Below are positions 15,383 to 23,638 of a stretch of 24,276 nucleotides of DNA, piece after piece. The DNA comes from Nitrospirota bacterium (GTDB lineage Bacteria; Nitrospirota; Nitrospiria; JACQBZ01). Made by a program: the position numbers and the translations under genes. The stretch covers positions 1-24,276 of the forward strand of contig JACQHO010000048.1 of assembly GCA_016198945.1 (NCBI GenBank), in the 5' to 3' direction. Positions within the stretch are counted from its first letter, which is position 1. Every line of letters starts with the position of its first letter. The notes below the pieces were generated by a model that saw only the letters and a program-made list of their open reading frames with translations, ran no database searches and was not told where the DNA came from.

Positions 15383-16798
15383 TTATTCGATCTGGTGAAG
15401 CTTGATCATGTTCGTCGGCCCTTTTTGCCGGATCGGAAAACCGAAGACGATGACGAAACGATCTTTTTGCCGGGCCAGGCCTTCGTCCATCAGGATGCGC
15501 TCCACTTCGGTGATCAAGCGGTCCGCCTCGTCGATCGGCGGCATAAACCTCGGCTCGACCCCCCAATAAAGCGCCATCCGGTTCCGGACCGCTTCGGAGG
15601 AGGCAAACGCGACGATCGGCACCGCGGGGCGGAACTTGGAGATCAGCCGGGCCGTGGAACCGGACTGGGTGAAGGCCACGATCGCCTTTGCCCCGATCTC
15701 CATCGCCGCATGGGCCGCGGCCTCGCACGAGGCCTCCGGCAGGGAACCGGCGCCGTGCCGTTCCTCCTTTCGGATCCGGCGCCACTGGATCGAACGCGAC
15801 TCGGCCGACTCCACAATACGGTGCATCATCGAAACCGCCTCGACCGGAAAAAGGCCGATCGAGGTCTCGGCCGACAGCATGACGGCGTCCGTTCCGTCGA
15901 AAACGGCGTTCGCCACATCCGATGCCTCGGCCCGGGTGGGGCGCGGGTTATGGGTCATGGATTCCAGCATCTGCGTGGCCGTAATGACGATGACATTGTT
16001 CCGATTGGCCTTCTCAATAATCTCCTTCTGAACCAGCGGAACCTCTTCGGGCTCCATTTCAATCCCCAGATCCCCGCGGGCGATCATCACCCCGTCCGCG
16101 ACCTCCAAAATCGAGTCGAGCCGCCGCACCGCCTTGGGTGTCTCAAGTTTGGCGATGACGGACACCGGTTGCCGATCGCCTTTCATGAGTTGTTTCGCGG
16201 CCTGGACATCCTCCGGACCTTGGACAAACGAGACGGCGATGTAATCCACGCCCTGATCCAATCCGAACGCGATATCGTCCCGATCCTTCTCCGTCAGGGA
16301 TTCACGATGGAAGTCCACCCCCGGAAGGTTCACGCCTTTATGATCGGACAGGGTCCCGCCATCCACCACGTCACAGATCAGGTCCGTATCGGTCGCCTCC
16401 GTCACCCGAAGCTGGATCAACCCATCCGCGATGAAGATGCGGTTGGAGGGCCTCGCCTCCTTGATCAGGGCGGGGTCGTTGACCGAAACCTGCCGTTGAT
16501 CGCCCGGCACGGGCCGGGACGTCAGGGTAAACCGATCCCCCCGGCGGACCGAAACCGTCCCGTCCCGGAATATCCCGAGCCGGATGCGCGGCCCCTGTAA
16601 ATCCTGAAGGATCGCGATCGGTTTTCCAATCTGTTTGGACGCATCGCGGATGAAGCCGATCGTCTCGGCGTGCTCGCCGTGCGTCCCGTGGGAAAAATTC
16701 AGACGGAACATATCCGCTCCGGCGAGGATGAGTTCGGCGATCTTCCCGGCCGATCGTGTGGCGGAACCGATGGTGCAGACGATTTTGGCGCGACGCAT
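15383..16798 (-). CDS. pyk: Pyruvate kinase
   Basis: A 471-residue glycolytic enzyme converting phosphoenolpyruvate and ADP to pyruvate and ATP in the cytoplasm. The N-terminus RRAKIVCTIGSATRS is characteristic. R32, N34 and S36 (RLNFSHG) contact the substrate and monovalent cation. The B domain occupies roughly 70-165. IAKLE includes the catalytic K217 and metal ligand E219; RGDLG at 241-245 supplies D243. ATQMLESM, PTRAEASDVANAVFDGTD and MLSAETS follow in the usual order. Length matches E. coli PykF (470 aa). The ATG at 16798 is chosen because AGAGGAA precedes it; a GTG seven codons upstream in frame (16819) lies inside the neighbouring cytochrome gene. The gap to that gene is ten bases, so the two are co-transcribed. 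Confidence 0.96.
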   Translation of the reverse strand: MRRAKIVCTIGSATRSAGKIAELILAGADMFRLNFSHGTHGEHAETIGFIRDASKQIGKPIAILQDLQGPRIRLGIFRDGTVSVRRGDRFTLTSRPVPGDQRQVSVNDPALIKEARPSNRIFIADGLIQLRVTEATDTDLICDVVDGGTLSDHKGVNLPGVDFHRESLTEKDRDDIAFGLDQGVDYIAVSFVQGPEDVQAAKQLMKGDRQPVSVIAKLETPKAVRRLDSILEVADGVMIARGDLGIEMEPEEVPLVQKEIIEKANRNNVIVITATQMLESMTHNPRPTRAEASDVANAVFDGTDAVMLSAETSIGLFPVEAVSMMHRIVESAESRSIQWRRIRKEERHGAGSLPEASCEAAAHAAMEIGAKAIVAFTQSGSTARLISKFRPAVPIVAFASSEAVRNRMALYWGVEPRFMPPIDEADRLITEVERILMDEGLARQKDRFVIVFGFPIRQKGPTNMIKLHQIE

Positions 16799-16808
16799 GA
16801 AAATTCCT

Positions 16809-17597
16809 CTAGCGGTCATCCTCCCCTTTTCTCAACCACATCTCCCAGAGCGGGATCAGGAGCTGTGCCGCGAGGGCCGCCCCCATCAAGGCGCCCCCGA
16901 TGATCACGGTGTAGGCGAAGACCGGCTGGTACTTTGTGAACCACCAGGAGCCGATGTCCATCCAGATCGCAATGAACGGAAGCGCGATGATCGCCAGCCT
17001 CAAATATTGATTGACCTCGCTCAACGCAAAGATCATCCCGGTCAACAGGAAAATGAAACTCATCCCGAACAGATGGATATGGGTCACGCGGGAAAGCGCG
17101 CGGATGGACTGGCCCAGGTCCAGCTCAGCCAGCCGGACGACATCCTCGTAGGTCGTCAAAGGGGCGACGGCATATCCCGAATCCTTGCTGTGACAGGAGA
17201 CGCAGTTCTTCTCAAACAGCGGCCGGATATTCTCATATCCCTCCTCGGTCGCGCCGGCCCGGATCCACTTCACCACCTCGGCCTTTTCGGCCGGATCGAT
17301 CATCTCGGCCATCACGCCGTTGAGCGCGGCCTCCAGACGGGTATTGCCGCGGTTGCCGTAATACTTGACGATCGTCGCCTCGACCAGGCCCAGGCCCATC
17401 TTCCGGTGCGGTTCCACCTCCAGGAGAAACAGGTAAACCAGCGCAAAAAGATAACCCAGCCCGATGGTCAGAAGAAAAAAGCTGAACAGCCACCGAAACG
17501 TCAGCGGCAAACCGCGGAGCGTCAGCCGCCTGCGGTTGACGGTCGATTCGTTGGGATTCATACGTCCGATCTCGGACCGAGCATCTCCGTCCTCCAT
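16809..17597 (-). CDS. Membrane protein with a single c-type heme site
   Basis: A 262-residue inner-membrane protein. It has one hydrophobic segment near residues 36-59, a periplasmic region with one heme c attachment motif C132-x2-C135-H136, and three further helices at about 172-193, 199-220 and 228-254. The second helix starts THIHLFGMSF; H173, H175 and M179 are candidate axial ligands for heme. Its gene partner is a methionine-rich secreted protein three bases upstream. I do not recognise the family by name. A redox role in the periplasm is implied by the heme site only. The ATG at 17597 follows the preceding stop closely (TAG-ACG-ATG) and lacks a Shine-Dalgarno sequence; the ATG at 17561 (MNPNES) is a possible alternative. 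Confidence 0.8.
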   Translation of the reverse strand: MEDGDARSEIGRMNPNESTVNRRRLTLRGLPLTFRWLFSFFLLTIGLGYLFALVYLFLLEVEPHRKMGLGLVEATIVKYYGNRGNTRLEAALNGVMAEMIDPAEKAEVVKWIRAGATEEGYENIRPLFEKNCVSCHSKDSGYAVAPLTTYEDVVRLAELDLGQSIRALSRVTHIHLFGMSFIFLLTGMIFALSEVNQYLRLAIIALPFIAIWMDIGSWWFTKYQPVFAYTVIIGGALMGAALAAQLLIPLWEMWLRKGEDDR

Positions 17598-17600
17598 CGT

Positions 17601-17963
17601 CTACTTGGCCGAATCGTCCTTCTTCTCCTCCGCTTTTTCTTCTTTCATCATCCCCTTGCCCTTCATCATTTCCTGGTGCTGTTTCATCATCTCGTCCATC
17701 TGTTTCATCATCTCGTCCATTTTCTGTTTTGTGGGAGGGTCCTGGGCCATCCCCTTCATGCTCTCCATCATCCCGTGCATCATCCCCATCATCTCGTGCA
17801 TCATCCCGCCCATCATGTCACGTTTCATTCTCTTCTGGTCCCGGTCCATCTTCTTCGTCTGGTCGCCCTTCATCATCCCGTCGCCCCCCATTTGAGCCGA
17901 GGCCGCGGAACCGATCAGAAGGATCGCCGCGAGCAGACAAGCCCCCATCGTTTTGATCTTCAT
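17601..17963 (-). CDS. Methionine-rich exported protein
   Basis: A 120-residue protein. A cleavable signal peptide is evident (about residues 1-23, ending in SAASA before Q24). In the mature part of about 97 residues I count 27 methionines (28 %), mostly as MM pairs spaced every three to four residues (for example MMGGMMHEMMGMMHGMM), plus three histidines and no cysteine. The C-terminus is lysine/glutamate-rich. Clustered Met/His in a periplasmic protein typically binds Cu(I) or Ag(I); this is inference here. A GGAGGGG Shine-Dalgarno sequence lies seven bases before the ATG and a promoter about 30 bases upstream. The gene opens a leftward transcript with the heme protein, pyruvate kinase and UspA. 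Confidence 0.85.
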   Translation of the reverse strand: MKIKTMGACLLAAILLIGSAASAQMGGDGMMKGDQTKKMDRDQKRMKRDMMGGMMHEMMGMMHGMMESMKGMAQDPPTKQKMDEMMKQMDEMMKQHQEMMKGKGMMKEEKAEEKKDDSAK

Positions 17964-17996
17964 TTTTATCCCCTCCGGTTTGTTTTTGGATCATCC

Positions 17997-18025
17997 ATCT
18001 TAGTCCATCCGTCCCGCGGTTACAA
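17997..18025 (-). promoter_or_regulatory. Candidate promoter of the Met-rich/cytochrome/pyk/UspA transcript
   Basis: Reading leftward: TTGTAA (18025-18020), a 17-bp spacer and TAAGAT (18002-17997), each matching four of six consensus bases. The predicted +1 is around 17990, leaving a leader of about 27 bases that holds the GGAGGGG ribosome binding site. The match is moderate, but the spacing and position are right. Confidence 0.4.
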
Positions 18026-18030
18026 GAGCA

Positions 18031-20721
18031 TTATGACGATACCGTCTCTTTCCGGATAAACCGCTTGCGGAATTCTTCCAGGACCAGCATTCCGGCGGCG
18101 AAGGGAATCATAAAAAGCCAGACCTCCGGCACAATCGGGGCCGTGCCGAAAATCTGATTCCCCCACGGCGTGTAATCAATCAGCAGGATCAAACCGATCT
18201 CGGCCGCGATCCCCCACAGGATGAACGGGTTGCTGAAGAACCCGAAAGAGAATACCGATTCGTGATCACTCCGGCATAAAAAGACGTTCACGACCTGCAT
18301 CACGATGATCGCGGAGAGACAGGCCGTCGTGGCCTGTAAATAAAGGGGATCATTCCAGGCCAGCGCCTGTCCGAATTGCCACCCGCCCCGGTGAAGAACA
18401 AAGAGGAAGGCCGCCATGGCTGCAACGGCCTCCAAGACCCCCAAAAAAAGATACGCCCGAAAGATCAGCGCCCGGTTCCACAGACGCTCCTTGGAAGAAC
18501 GGGGCGGCCTCTTCATCAGCCCGGGCTCGGGCTTCTCCACCCCCAGTGCGAGGGCCGGCAGCATGTCCGTTCCCAAATCCACCGCCAGGATCTGTATGAT
18601 CGTCAGGGCCAATGGCAACTTGACCAGCGCAAAGGCCAGGTACGGCGCCAGCTCGGGAATGTTGGAGGTCAGAATATAGGTGAGAAATTTCCGGATATTG
18701 GAAAAGACGGCGCGGCCTTCTTCAATCGCGCCGACGATGCTGGCGAAGTTGTCGTCCAGAAGGATCATATCGGACGCTTCCCGCGCCACATCCGTTCCCG
18801 TGATTCCCATCGCAATCCCGATATCGGCCCGCTTCAGCGCCGGCGCATCGTTCACCCCGTCTCCCGTGACGGCCACGACTTCCTTCTTGCGTTTCAAGGC
18901 CTCGACGATCCGCATCTTCTGATCCGCGCCGACGCGGGCGAAAATAATCTCAGGAGCATCCAGGGCCAACTGGAGCTGGGCGGGGGAAAGCCGCTGGAGC
19001 TGATCCCCGGTAATGATCGTCGGCAACGCGGATTTGACCAGACCGATCTCGCGTGCGACGGCCAACGCGGTATGGGGATGGTCACCGGTCACCATGATCA
19101 CCTTGATCCCGGCCTCTTCGCATTTCCGAATCGCGCCGGGCACCTCCGGGCGGGGAGGGTCCTCAAGCCCCACGAGCCCGGTCAGGATCATCTCTTCCTC
19201 CAGATGGAGACGGTCATGCCCCTCTGAAACGGGACGGCAGGCAAAGGCCAGAACCCTCAAGCCACCGGTCGCCATCGTCTCCTCGGCGCGTAGGAAGCCG
19301 TCTTTCAAATCCGGGGTGAGGGGTTGAATATCTCCATTCCGCAGAACCCGACGGCAGAGCGGAAGAACCGTTTCCAGCGCGCCTTTTGTATAAAGAACCG
19401 ATCCGGGAGATTTCTTATGAAGAACGGAAAGCCTTTTTCGATCCGAATCGAACGGAACTTCGTCCAACCGAGGATAGTCCTCAAGAACCGGGATCGCCTT
19501 TTTGGCCATCTCGACCAAAGCGACCTCCATGGGATCCCCCGACAGTTCCTCCCTTCCATCTTTTTCGATCTTTTTGAGGTTGTGGCAGAAGAGCGCTGTT
19601 TCAAAAAATTGTCGGTGGGTATCCTGTAGGGGCGCACGGCCGTGCGCCCCTACATCGGAAGGAACATAAAACCGATCATCGAGATAAAGCCTTTTCACCG
19701 CCATACGATTCATTGTGATCGTACCCGTTTTATCGGTACAGATCACCGTGGCCGATCCCAATGTTTCCACGGACGGGAGATGTCGGATCAAGGCGTTTCG
19801 TTTCGCCATTCGTTGAGAGCCCATCGCCAGGGCCAGGGTGACGGTCGGAAGCAGTCCCTCGGGAACATTGGCGACAATGATGCCGATCGCAAAGATGAAG
19901 TTCTGCCAGAACGAGAGTCCGAGGGCCTGCCCGATAAAAAAGAAAGCAACGCCCAGGCCCGTCGCCAGCAGGGCCACCATGCGGCTCAGGCGAATGATCT
20001 CCTTCTGGAGGGGGGATGGGACTTCTCCCTGGGTCTGGGTCAGGTGGGCGATCCTGCCGAACTCGGTATGCATCCCGGTGGCAAAAACCAGGGCCCGGGC
20101 CTGGCCCGAGACAACCGAGGTGCCGGCCAGCAGAATGTTTTTGCTCCGGATCAGTTCTTCTCTATCGCTGGGATGGATCTCCCGGGCCTTCGGCAACGAT
20201 TCGCCGGTGATCGTGGCATTGTTCACACGGACCCCGAAACCCTGGACCAACCGGCAGTCGGCCGGAATCGCATCCCCTTCCGCCAGAAGAATCAGGTCGC
20301 CGGGGACCAACGCCGCCGCCGGGACCTGGATCACCTTGCCGTTTCGGAGCGCCTTGACCTGATGGGGAAGAATCTTTTGAAGGGCCGCAATCGCCTTCTC
20401 GGCCCGATATTCCTGCCAGAACGAGAACAATCCGTTGATCAGGATCACGCCCAGGATCGCAAAGCCCAGCGTCATCATCCCTTTTCCCGGATCATTCCAT
20501 TCGGCTATAAAGGCCAGACCTGCCGCGAGTAAGAGGATCACGGCAAAAAAATGGGTGAAGCCCTTCAAAAAACGGAGGATCAGAGGCTCCGCCCGTATTT
20601 TCTCGACGCGATTCGGACCGAACTCCGTCAACCGCCGGGCCGCCTCCTCCGTCGAAAGGCCTTCGGGACCGCTGTGGAGACTCTGAAGGGCCTCCTCCAC
20701 TGTGAGATGATGAATTTTCAT
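18031..20721 (-). CDS. P-type ATPase, type II, Na,K-ATPase-like (IIC) ion site
   Basis: An 896-residue cation pump of the inner membrane. The actuator TGES motif is at 172-175, the phosphorylated D330 lies in CTDKTGT, the nucleotide domain has YTKGALE, and TGDGVNDAP is at 619-627. Ion-binding helices carry VANVPEGLL (E288) in M4, TSNIPE (S686, N687, E690) in M5 and DLGTD (D715, D719) in M6, the same residues that form sites I and II of the Na,K-ATPase alpha subunit; the LGTDMLPAL and PGLMKRPPR wording is also IIC-like. No beta-subunit gene is present. A peptide DVGAHGRAPLQ at 356-366 comes from an inserted palindrome. The ATG at 20721 is preferred; GTG 20730 would overlap the hydrogenase stop by four bases (GTGA). 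Na+ export is likely but unproven. Confidence 0.92.
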   Translation of the reverse strand: MKIHHLTVEEALQSLHSGPEGLSTEEAARRLTEFGPNRVEKIRAEPLILRFLKGFTHFFAVILLLAAGLAFIAEWNDPGKGMMTLGFAILGVILINGLFSFWQEYRAEKAIAALQKILPHQVKALRNGKVIQVPAAALVPGDLILLAEGDAIPADCRLVQGFGVRVNNATITGESLPKAREIHPSDREELIRSKNILLAGTSVVSGQARALVFATGMHTEFGRIAHLTQTQGEVPSPLQKEIIRLSRMVALLATGLGVAFFFIGQALGLSFWQNFIFAIGIIVANVPEGLLPTVTLALAMGSQRMAKRNALIRHLPSVETLGSATVICTDKTGTITMNRMAVKRLYLDDRFYVPSDVGAHGRAPLQDTHRQFFETALFCHNLKKIEKDGREELSGDPMEVALVEMAKKAIPVLEDYPRLDEVPFDSDRKRLSVLHKKSPGSVLYTKGALETVLPLCRRVLRNGDIQPLTPDLKDGFLRAEETMATGGLRVLAFACRPVSEGHDRLHLEEEMILTGLVGLEDPPRPEVPGAIRKCEEAGIKVIMVTGDHPHTALAVAREIGLVKSALPTIITGDQLQRLSPAQLQLALDAPEIIFARVGADQKMRIVEALKRKKEVVAVTGDGVNDAPALKRADIGIAMGITGTDVAREASDMILLDDNFASIVGAIEEGRAVFSNIRKFLTYILTSNIPELAPYLAFALVKLPLALTIIQILAVDLGTDMLPALALGVEKPEPGLMKRPPRSSKERLWNRALIFRAYLFLGVLEAVAAMAAFLFVLHRGGWQFGQALAWNDPLYLQATTACLSAIIVMQVVNVFLCRSDHESVFSFGFFSNPFILWGIAAEIGLILLIDYTPWGNQIFGTAPIVPEVWLFMIPFAAGMLVLEEFRKRFIRKETVSS
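19625..19654. repeat. Perfect 30-bp palindrome inside the P-type ATPase gene
   Basis: The two 15-base arms, TGTAGGGGCGCACGG and its exact reverse complement, meet without a spacer. The element lies in the nucleotide-binding domain region and is read in frame as DVGAHGRAPLQ (residues 356-366 of the ATPase). Its GC-rich self-complementary form resembles dispersed palindromic repeats known in many bacteria. Only one copy occurs in this window. Confidence 0.85.
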
Positions 20722-20726
20722 CGCCG

Positions 20727-22037
20727 TCACTCAGACTCATAATGCAGTCGCAGAAAATGCGTCGCGCATGAGATGCACGGATCGTAATTGCGTATAGTTT
20801 GCTCGCACCGCAGTCCCAATTCTTCCTTGGACAGGCCGATATTCGACTGCACAAACCGCCGCAGATCGCTTTCGATCATCGCCTGATTCTGCGACGTCGG
20901 CGGAACGATCTTCGCTTCCTGAATGATCCCGTTCTCATCCACCCGGTAACGATGATACAGAATGCCGCGCGGGGCCTCGGTGCAGCCGGCGCCCGTTCCG
21001 GCACGGGGCCGGACCGGAACCGCCGGCGTCTCCGGCATTTCGTAGCCCCCAATGATTCGAAGCGCCTCGTCACAGGCATAGAGGATCTCGACGGATCGAA
21101 CGACGACGCTGCGGAAGGGATTGCGACAGACCGGTGAAAGGCCGGCCGACCGGGCCGCCTCCTGCGCGAGCGGCGAGAGCCGGTCAAAGTTGAGGCTGTA
21201 ACGGGCCATCGGGCCGACCAAATAGCCGCCCTGCCCGTCCGGCAGGCGGGCCCGGTTCTTGAACCGGGAATGCATCGCATGGCTGTGCGGCACCTGTTCC
21301 TCGATGAACTCATTCTCGTAGTCCCGCGTCGAAATCGTCAGACCCCGGTTCGAAACAAGACGGCCTTCGTTAAACGGATATTCGAAGGGATGGCGCAGCG
21401 ATACGAATTCATAGTCCTGTTCGAATTCCGGGAACGGCAGCACGGCGGTCCACCGAACCAATTCAAGAGCGGCGTCCCGCGCCCACTTGAGCCGCTCCGA
21501 AAGCGGGGCGAGCTCGCGTTTTGTCGGAACTTTATAGAACCCGCCGACACGGACATTGATCGGGTGGACTTCCCGCCCGCCGAGAAGCGCGATGATTTCG
21601 TTCCCCGCCTCCTTCAGCCGGAGTCCCCGCTCGACGACCCCGGGATGGTCCTTCGCCATTTTGAAGCCGTCGGGATAGCCCAGAAAGTCCGGGGCGTGAA
21701 GCATGACGACATGAAGCGCATGACTTTCGATCCACTCGCCGCAGTAGATCAGACGGCGAAGCGCGCGGAGCGGACCCCCCACCTCGATGCCGAAGGCGTC
21801 CTCCATCGCATGGACCGCGCTCATCTGGTAGGCGACCGGACAGATGCCGCAGATCCGGGCCGTGATGTCGGGGGCCTCGGAAAAGGACCGCCCCCGCAGC
21901 AGCGCCTCGAAAAAGCGCGGCGGCTCAAAGATCTCCAGCCGGACATCCACGACCGTGCCGCCCTTGATCTTCAGATAGAGCCCGCCCTCGCCCTCGACAC
22001 GGGCGAGGCCGCCCACCTTAATCGTTCCGTTTTTCAT
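20727..22037 (-). CDS. hyhL: NiFe hydrogenase large subunit, group 3b-type (alpha)
   Basis: A 436-residue catalytic subunit holding the Ni-Fe centre. The L1 motif RICGICPVAYQMSA contains C63 and C66, and the L2 motif DPCISCATH near the C-terminus contains C421 and C424, so all four nickel ligands are present. H427 is followed by a nine-residue tail (FLRLHYESE), the segment that a maturation endopeptidase would remove. The short length and neighbours (FAD/NAD and ferredoxin-type subunits) indicate cytoplasmic bidirectional group 3b, also called sulfhydrogenase, using NADP(H). The start is the ATG at 22037; the frame is open further upstream within the small-subunit gene. It overlaps the small subunit by 20 bases. 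No maturation gene is present in the window. Confidence 0.93.
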   Translation of the reverse strand: MKNGTIKVGGLARVEGEGGLYLKIKGGTVVDVRLEIFEPPRFFEALLRGRSFSEAPDITARICGICPVAYQMSAVHAMEDAFGIEVGGPLRALRRLIYCGEWIESHALHVVMLHAPDFLGYPDGFKMAKDHPGVVERGLRLKEAGNEIIALLGGREVHPINVRVGGFYKVPTKRELAPLSERLKWARDAALELVRWTAVLPFPEFEQDYEFVSLRHPFEYPFNEGRLVSNRGLTISTRDYENEFIEEQVPHSHAMHSRFKNRARLPDGQGGYLVGPMARYSLNFDRLSPLAQEAARSAGLSPVCRNPFRSVVVRSVEILYACDEALRIIGGYEMPETPAVPVRPRAGTGAGCTEAPRGILYHRYRVDENGIIQEAKIVPPTSQNQAMIESDLRRFVQSNIGLSKEELGLRCEQTIRNYDPCISCATHFLRLHYESE

Positions 22038-22806
22038 GCTTTTCACTTTCTTTGCGAAACGCCTCGGCATGGGCGTTGACGCCGCGAAAGACTTGCATGA
22101 TTTCCCGTTCACCCGCGCCGAGACGGCTCCATCCCCGGCTCAACGCGGCCGTGTTCGGCGTCTCCTTCGGGCCGAAGCAGCCGTAACAGCCGCGGTCATA
22201 CGACGGACAGATCGCGCCGCAGCCGGCATGGGTGACGGGGCCGAGGCAGGGCGTGCCGTGCGCCACCATTACACAGACATTTCCTTTGAGTTTGCATTCG
22301 ATGCAGACGCTGTGGGCCGGCACATTCGGCCTGCGTCCGTTCAGCAGGGCGACGATCACTTCAAGCAATTGCCGTTTGTCGATGGGGCAACCGCGGAGTT
22401 CGAAATCCACGGGAACGTGATCCGCGATCGGCGTGGAGGTCTCGAGCGTCTCGATATAGTCCGGACGGGCATAAACGATCGAAACAAATTCCTTGACGTC
22501 CTTGAAATTCCGGAGTGCCTGGATGCCGCCGGCCGTCGCGCATGCGCCGATCGTAATGAGGACCTTTGATGCGCGGCGGACTTGCTGAATACGCTTGAGA
22601 TCCTGCGGCGTCGTAATCGAGCCCTCCACCAACGAAAGATCATACGGACCCTTCACCACCGCGCGAGAGGCCTCGAGAAAATGGGCGATCTCGACCCGTT
22701 CGACCAGGGCCGGCAGCTCGTCCGTGCAATTGAGAAGACTCAACTGGCAGCCGTCGCAGGAGGCGAATTTCCAGACGGCAAGTTTCGGCTTTTGATTTTT
22801 CCTCAT
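22018..22806 (-). CDS. hyhS: NiFe hydrogenase small subunit, group 3b-type (delta)
   Basis: A 262-residue electron-transfer subunit. Proximal cluster ligands begin with C17-DG-C20 in KFASCDGCQLSLL, followed by GACAT and RGCP. The C-terminal half holds further cysteines (CIECKLKGNVC, CLGPVTHAGCGAICPSYDRGCYGCFG) for additional Fe-S clusters. There is no twin-arginine signal peptide, so the enzyme stays in the cytoplasm, in agreement with group 3. The ATG at 22806 lies one base after the gamma-subunit stop. The 3' end overlaps the large-subunit start by 20 bases, showing tight coupling of the two hydrogenase subunits. Confidence 0.93.
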   Translation of the reverse strand: MRKNQKPKLAVWKFASCDGCQLSLLNCTDELPALVERVEIAHFLEASRAVVKGPYDLSLVEGSITTPQDLKRIQQVRRASKVLITIGACATAGGIQALRNFKDVKEFVSIVYARPDYIETLETSTPIADHVPVDFELRGCPIDKRQLLEVIVALLNGRRPNVPAHSVCIECKLKGNVCVMVAHGTPCLGPVTHAGCGAICPSYDRGCYGCFGPKETPNTAALSRGWSRLGAGEREIMQVFRGVNAHAEAFRKESEKHEKRND

Positions 22807-22807
22807 C

Positions 22808-23638
22808 TCAAATCTCGCTGGTTCCGAACCATTCCTTGATCCGATCGTACCGGAGCACCGGCCCGTCCTTGCAGATGAAGGCCGGCCCGAACTGGCAATG
22901 CCCGCAGAAACCGACGGCGCATTTCATGTTTCGCTCCAATGACAGATAGATCCGGCCCTCGGCCAGTCCCTGCGCAAGCAGGTCCCGCACCGCATGCCGC
23001 ATCATGGTCTCCGGACCGCACATCATCACGATGCTTCTATCGGGGTTGATGCGAACCTGCCGGAAAAGATTCGTGACCACGCCGACATTGTATTTCCATT
23101 CACGGTCCGGATGATCCACGGTAAGGTAAACCTCCGTATCCGGATGTTTCTGCCAGGCATGAAAGCGCGCGCGGTAGAGCAGATCCTTCGGGGTCTTGAC
23201 CCCGTGGAAGATCTTGAGATTGCCGTAGCGGTCGCGCCGGTTGGCGACATAATTGATTACCGAGATGACGGGGGCGCAGCCCAGTCCGCCCGTGACGATC
23301 ACGACATCCTTGCCCGCGGCCTCTTCCAACGGCCATGAGCTCCCGTAAGGCCCCCGGAGGCCGACCGTATCGCCTTTTTTCAGGCCGACGAGAGCGGCCG
23401 AGACCTTCCCGACGATGCGGATCGTGTGGTCCAGAACTCCCGATTCGTCCGGGTCCGAAACGATCGAGATCGGAACTTCCCCCGCCCCAAAGACATAGAG
23501 CATGTTGAACTGCCCCGACCGAAACCGATAGGATCGCCGGACCGCTTCATCCCGGAGGCGAAGACGCAACGTATGCACCCGCAGGGCCTCCCGGCGCTTC
23601 CCGATCACCTCCGCCGCATGGGGAATCCACAGGTTCAT
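22808..23638 (-). CDS. hyhG: Hydrogenase diaphorase subunit with FAD/NAD(P) and 2Fe-2S sites (gamma)
   Basis: A 276-residue flavoprotein of the ferredoxin-NADP reductase/dihydroorotate dehydrogenase electron-transfer subunit type. FAD binding is indicated by GQFNMLYVFGAGEVPISI, NAD(P) binding by VIVTGGLGCAPVISV and MMCGPETMM, and the 2Fe-2S site by C240, C245, C248 and C256 in CAVGFCGHCQFGPAFIC. It would shuttle electrons between NAD(P)H and the hydrogenase small subunit. The ATG at 23638 is chosen: it overlaps the beta-subunit stop by four bases (ATGA) and GGGAG lies ahead; the same frame is open 95 codons further upstream, but that part is the beta gene. Confidence 0.93.
   Translation of the reverse strand: MNLWIPHAAEVIGKRREALRVHTLRLRLRDEAVRRSYRFRSGQFNMLYVFGAGEVPISIVSDPDESGVLDHTIRIVGKVSAALVGLKKGDTVGLRGPYGSSWPLEEAAGKDVVIVTGGLGCAPVISVINYVANRRDRYGNLKIFHGVKTPKDLLYRARFHAWQKHPDTEVYLTVDHPDREWKYNVGVVTNLFRQVRINPDRSIVMMCGPETMMRHAVRDLLAQGLAEGRIYLSLERNMKCAVGFCGHCQFGPAFICKDGPVLRYDRIKEWFGTSEI

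Noticed and set aside
15395..16600. Rightward 401-codon frame opposite pyruvate kinase
   Set aside because: Antisense shadow of a clear enzyme gene, with Arg/His/Asp-rich composition and no domain.
16635..18059. Long rightward reading frame (474 codons) opposite the pyk/cytochrome/Met-rich genes
   Set aside because: Its long His/Leu/Pro runs are the complement of Met codons (CAT opposite ATG) in the Met-rich gene. It spans three well-supported genes on the other strand.
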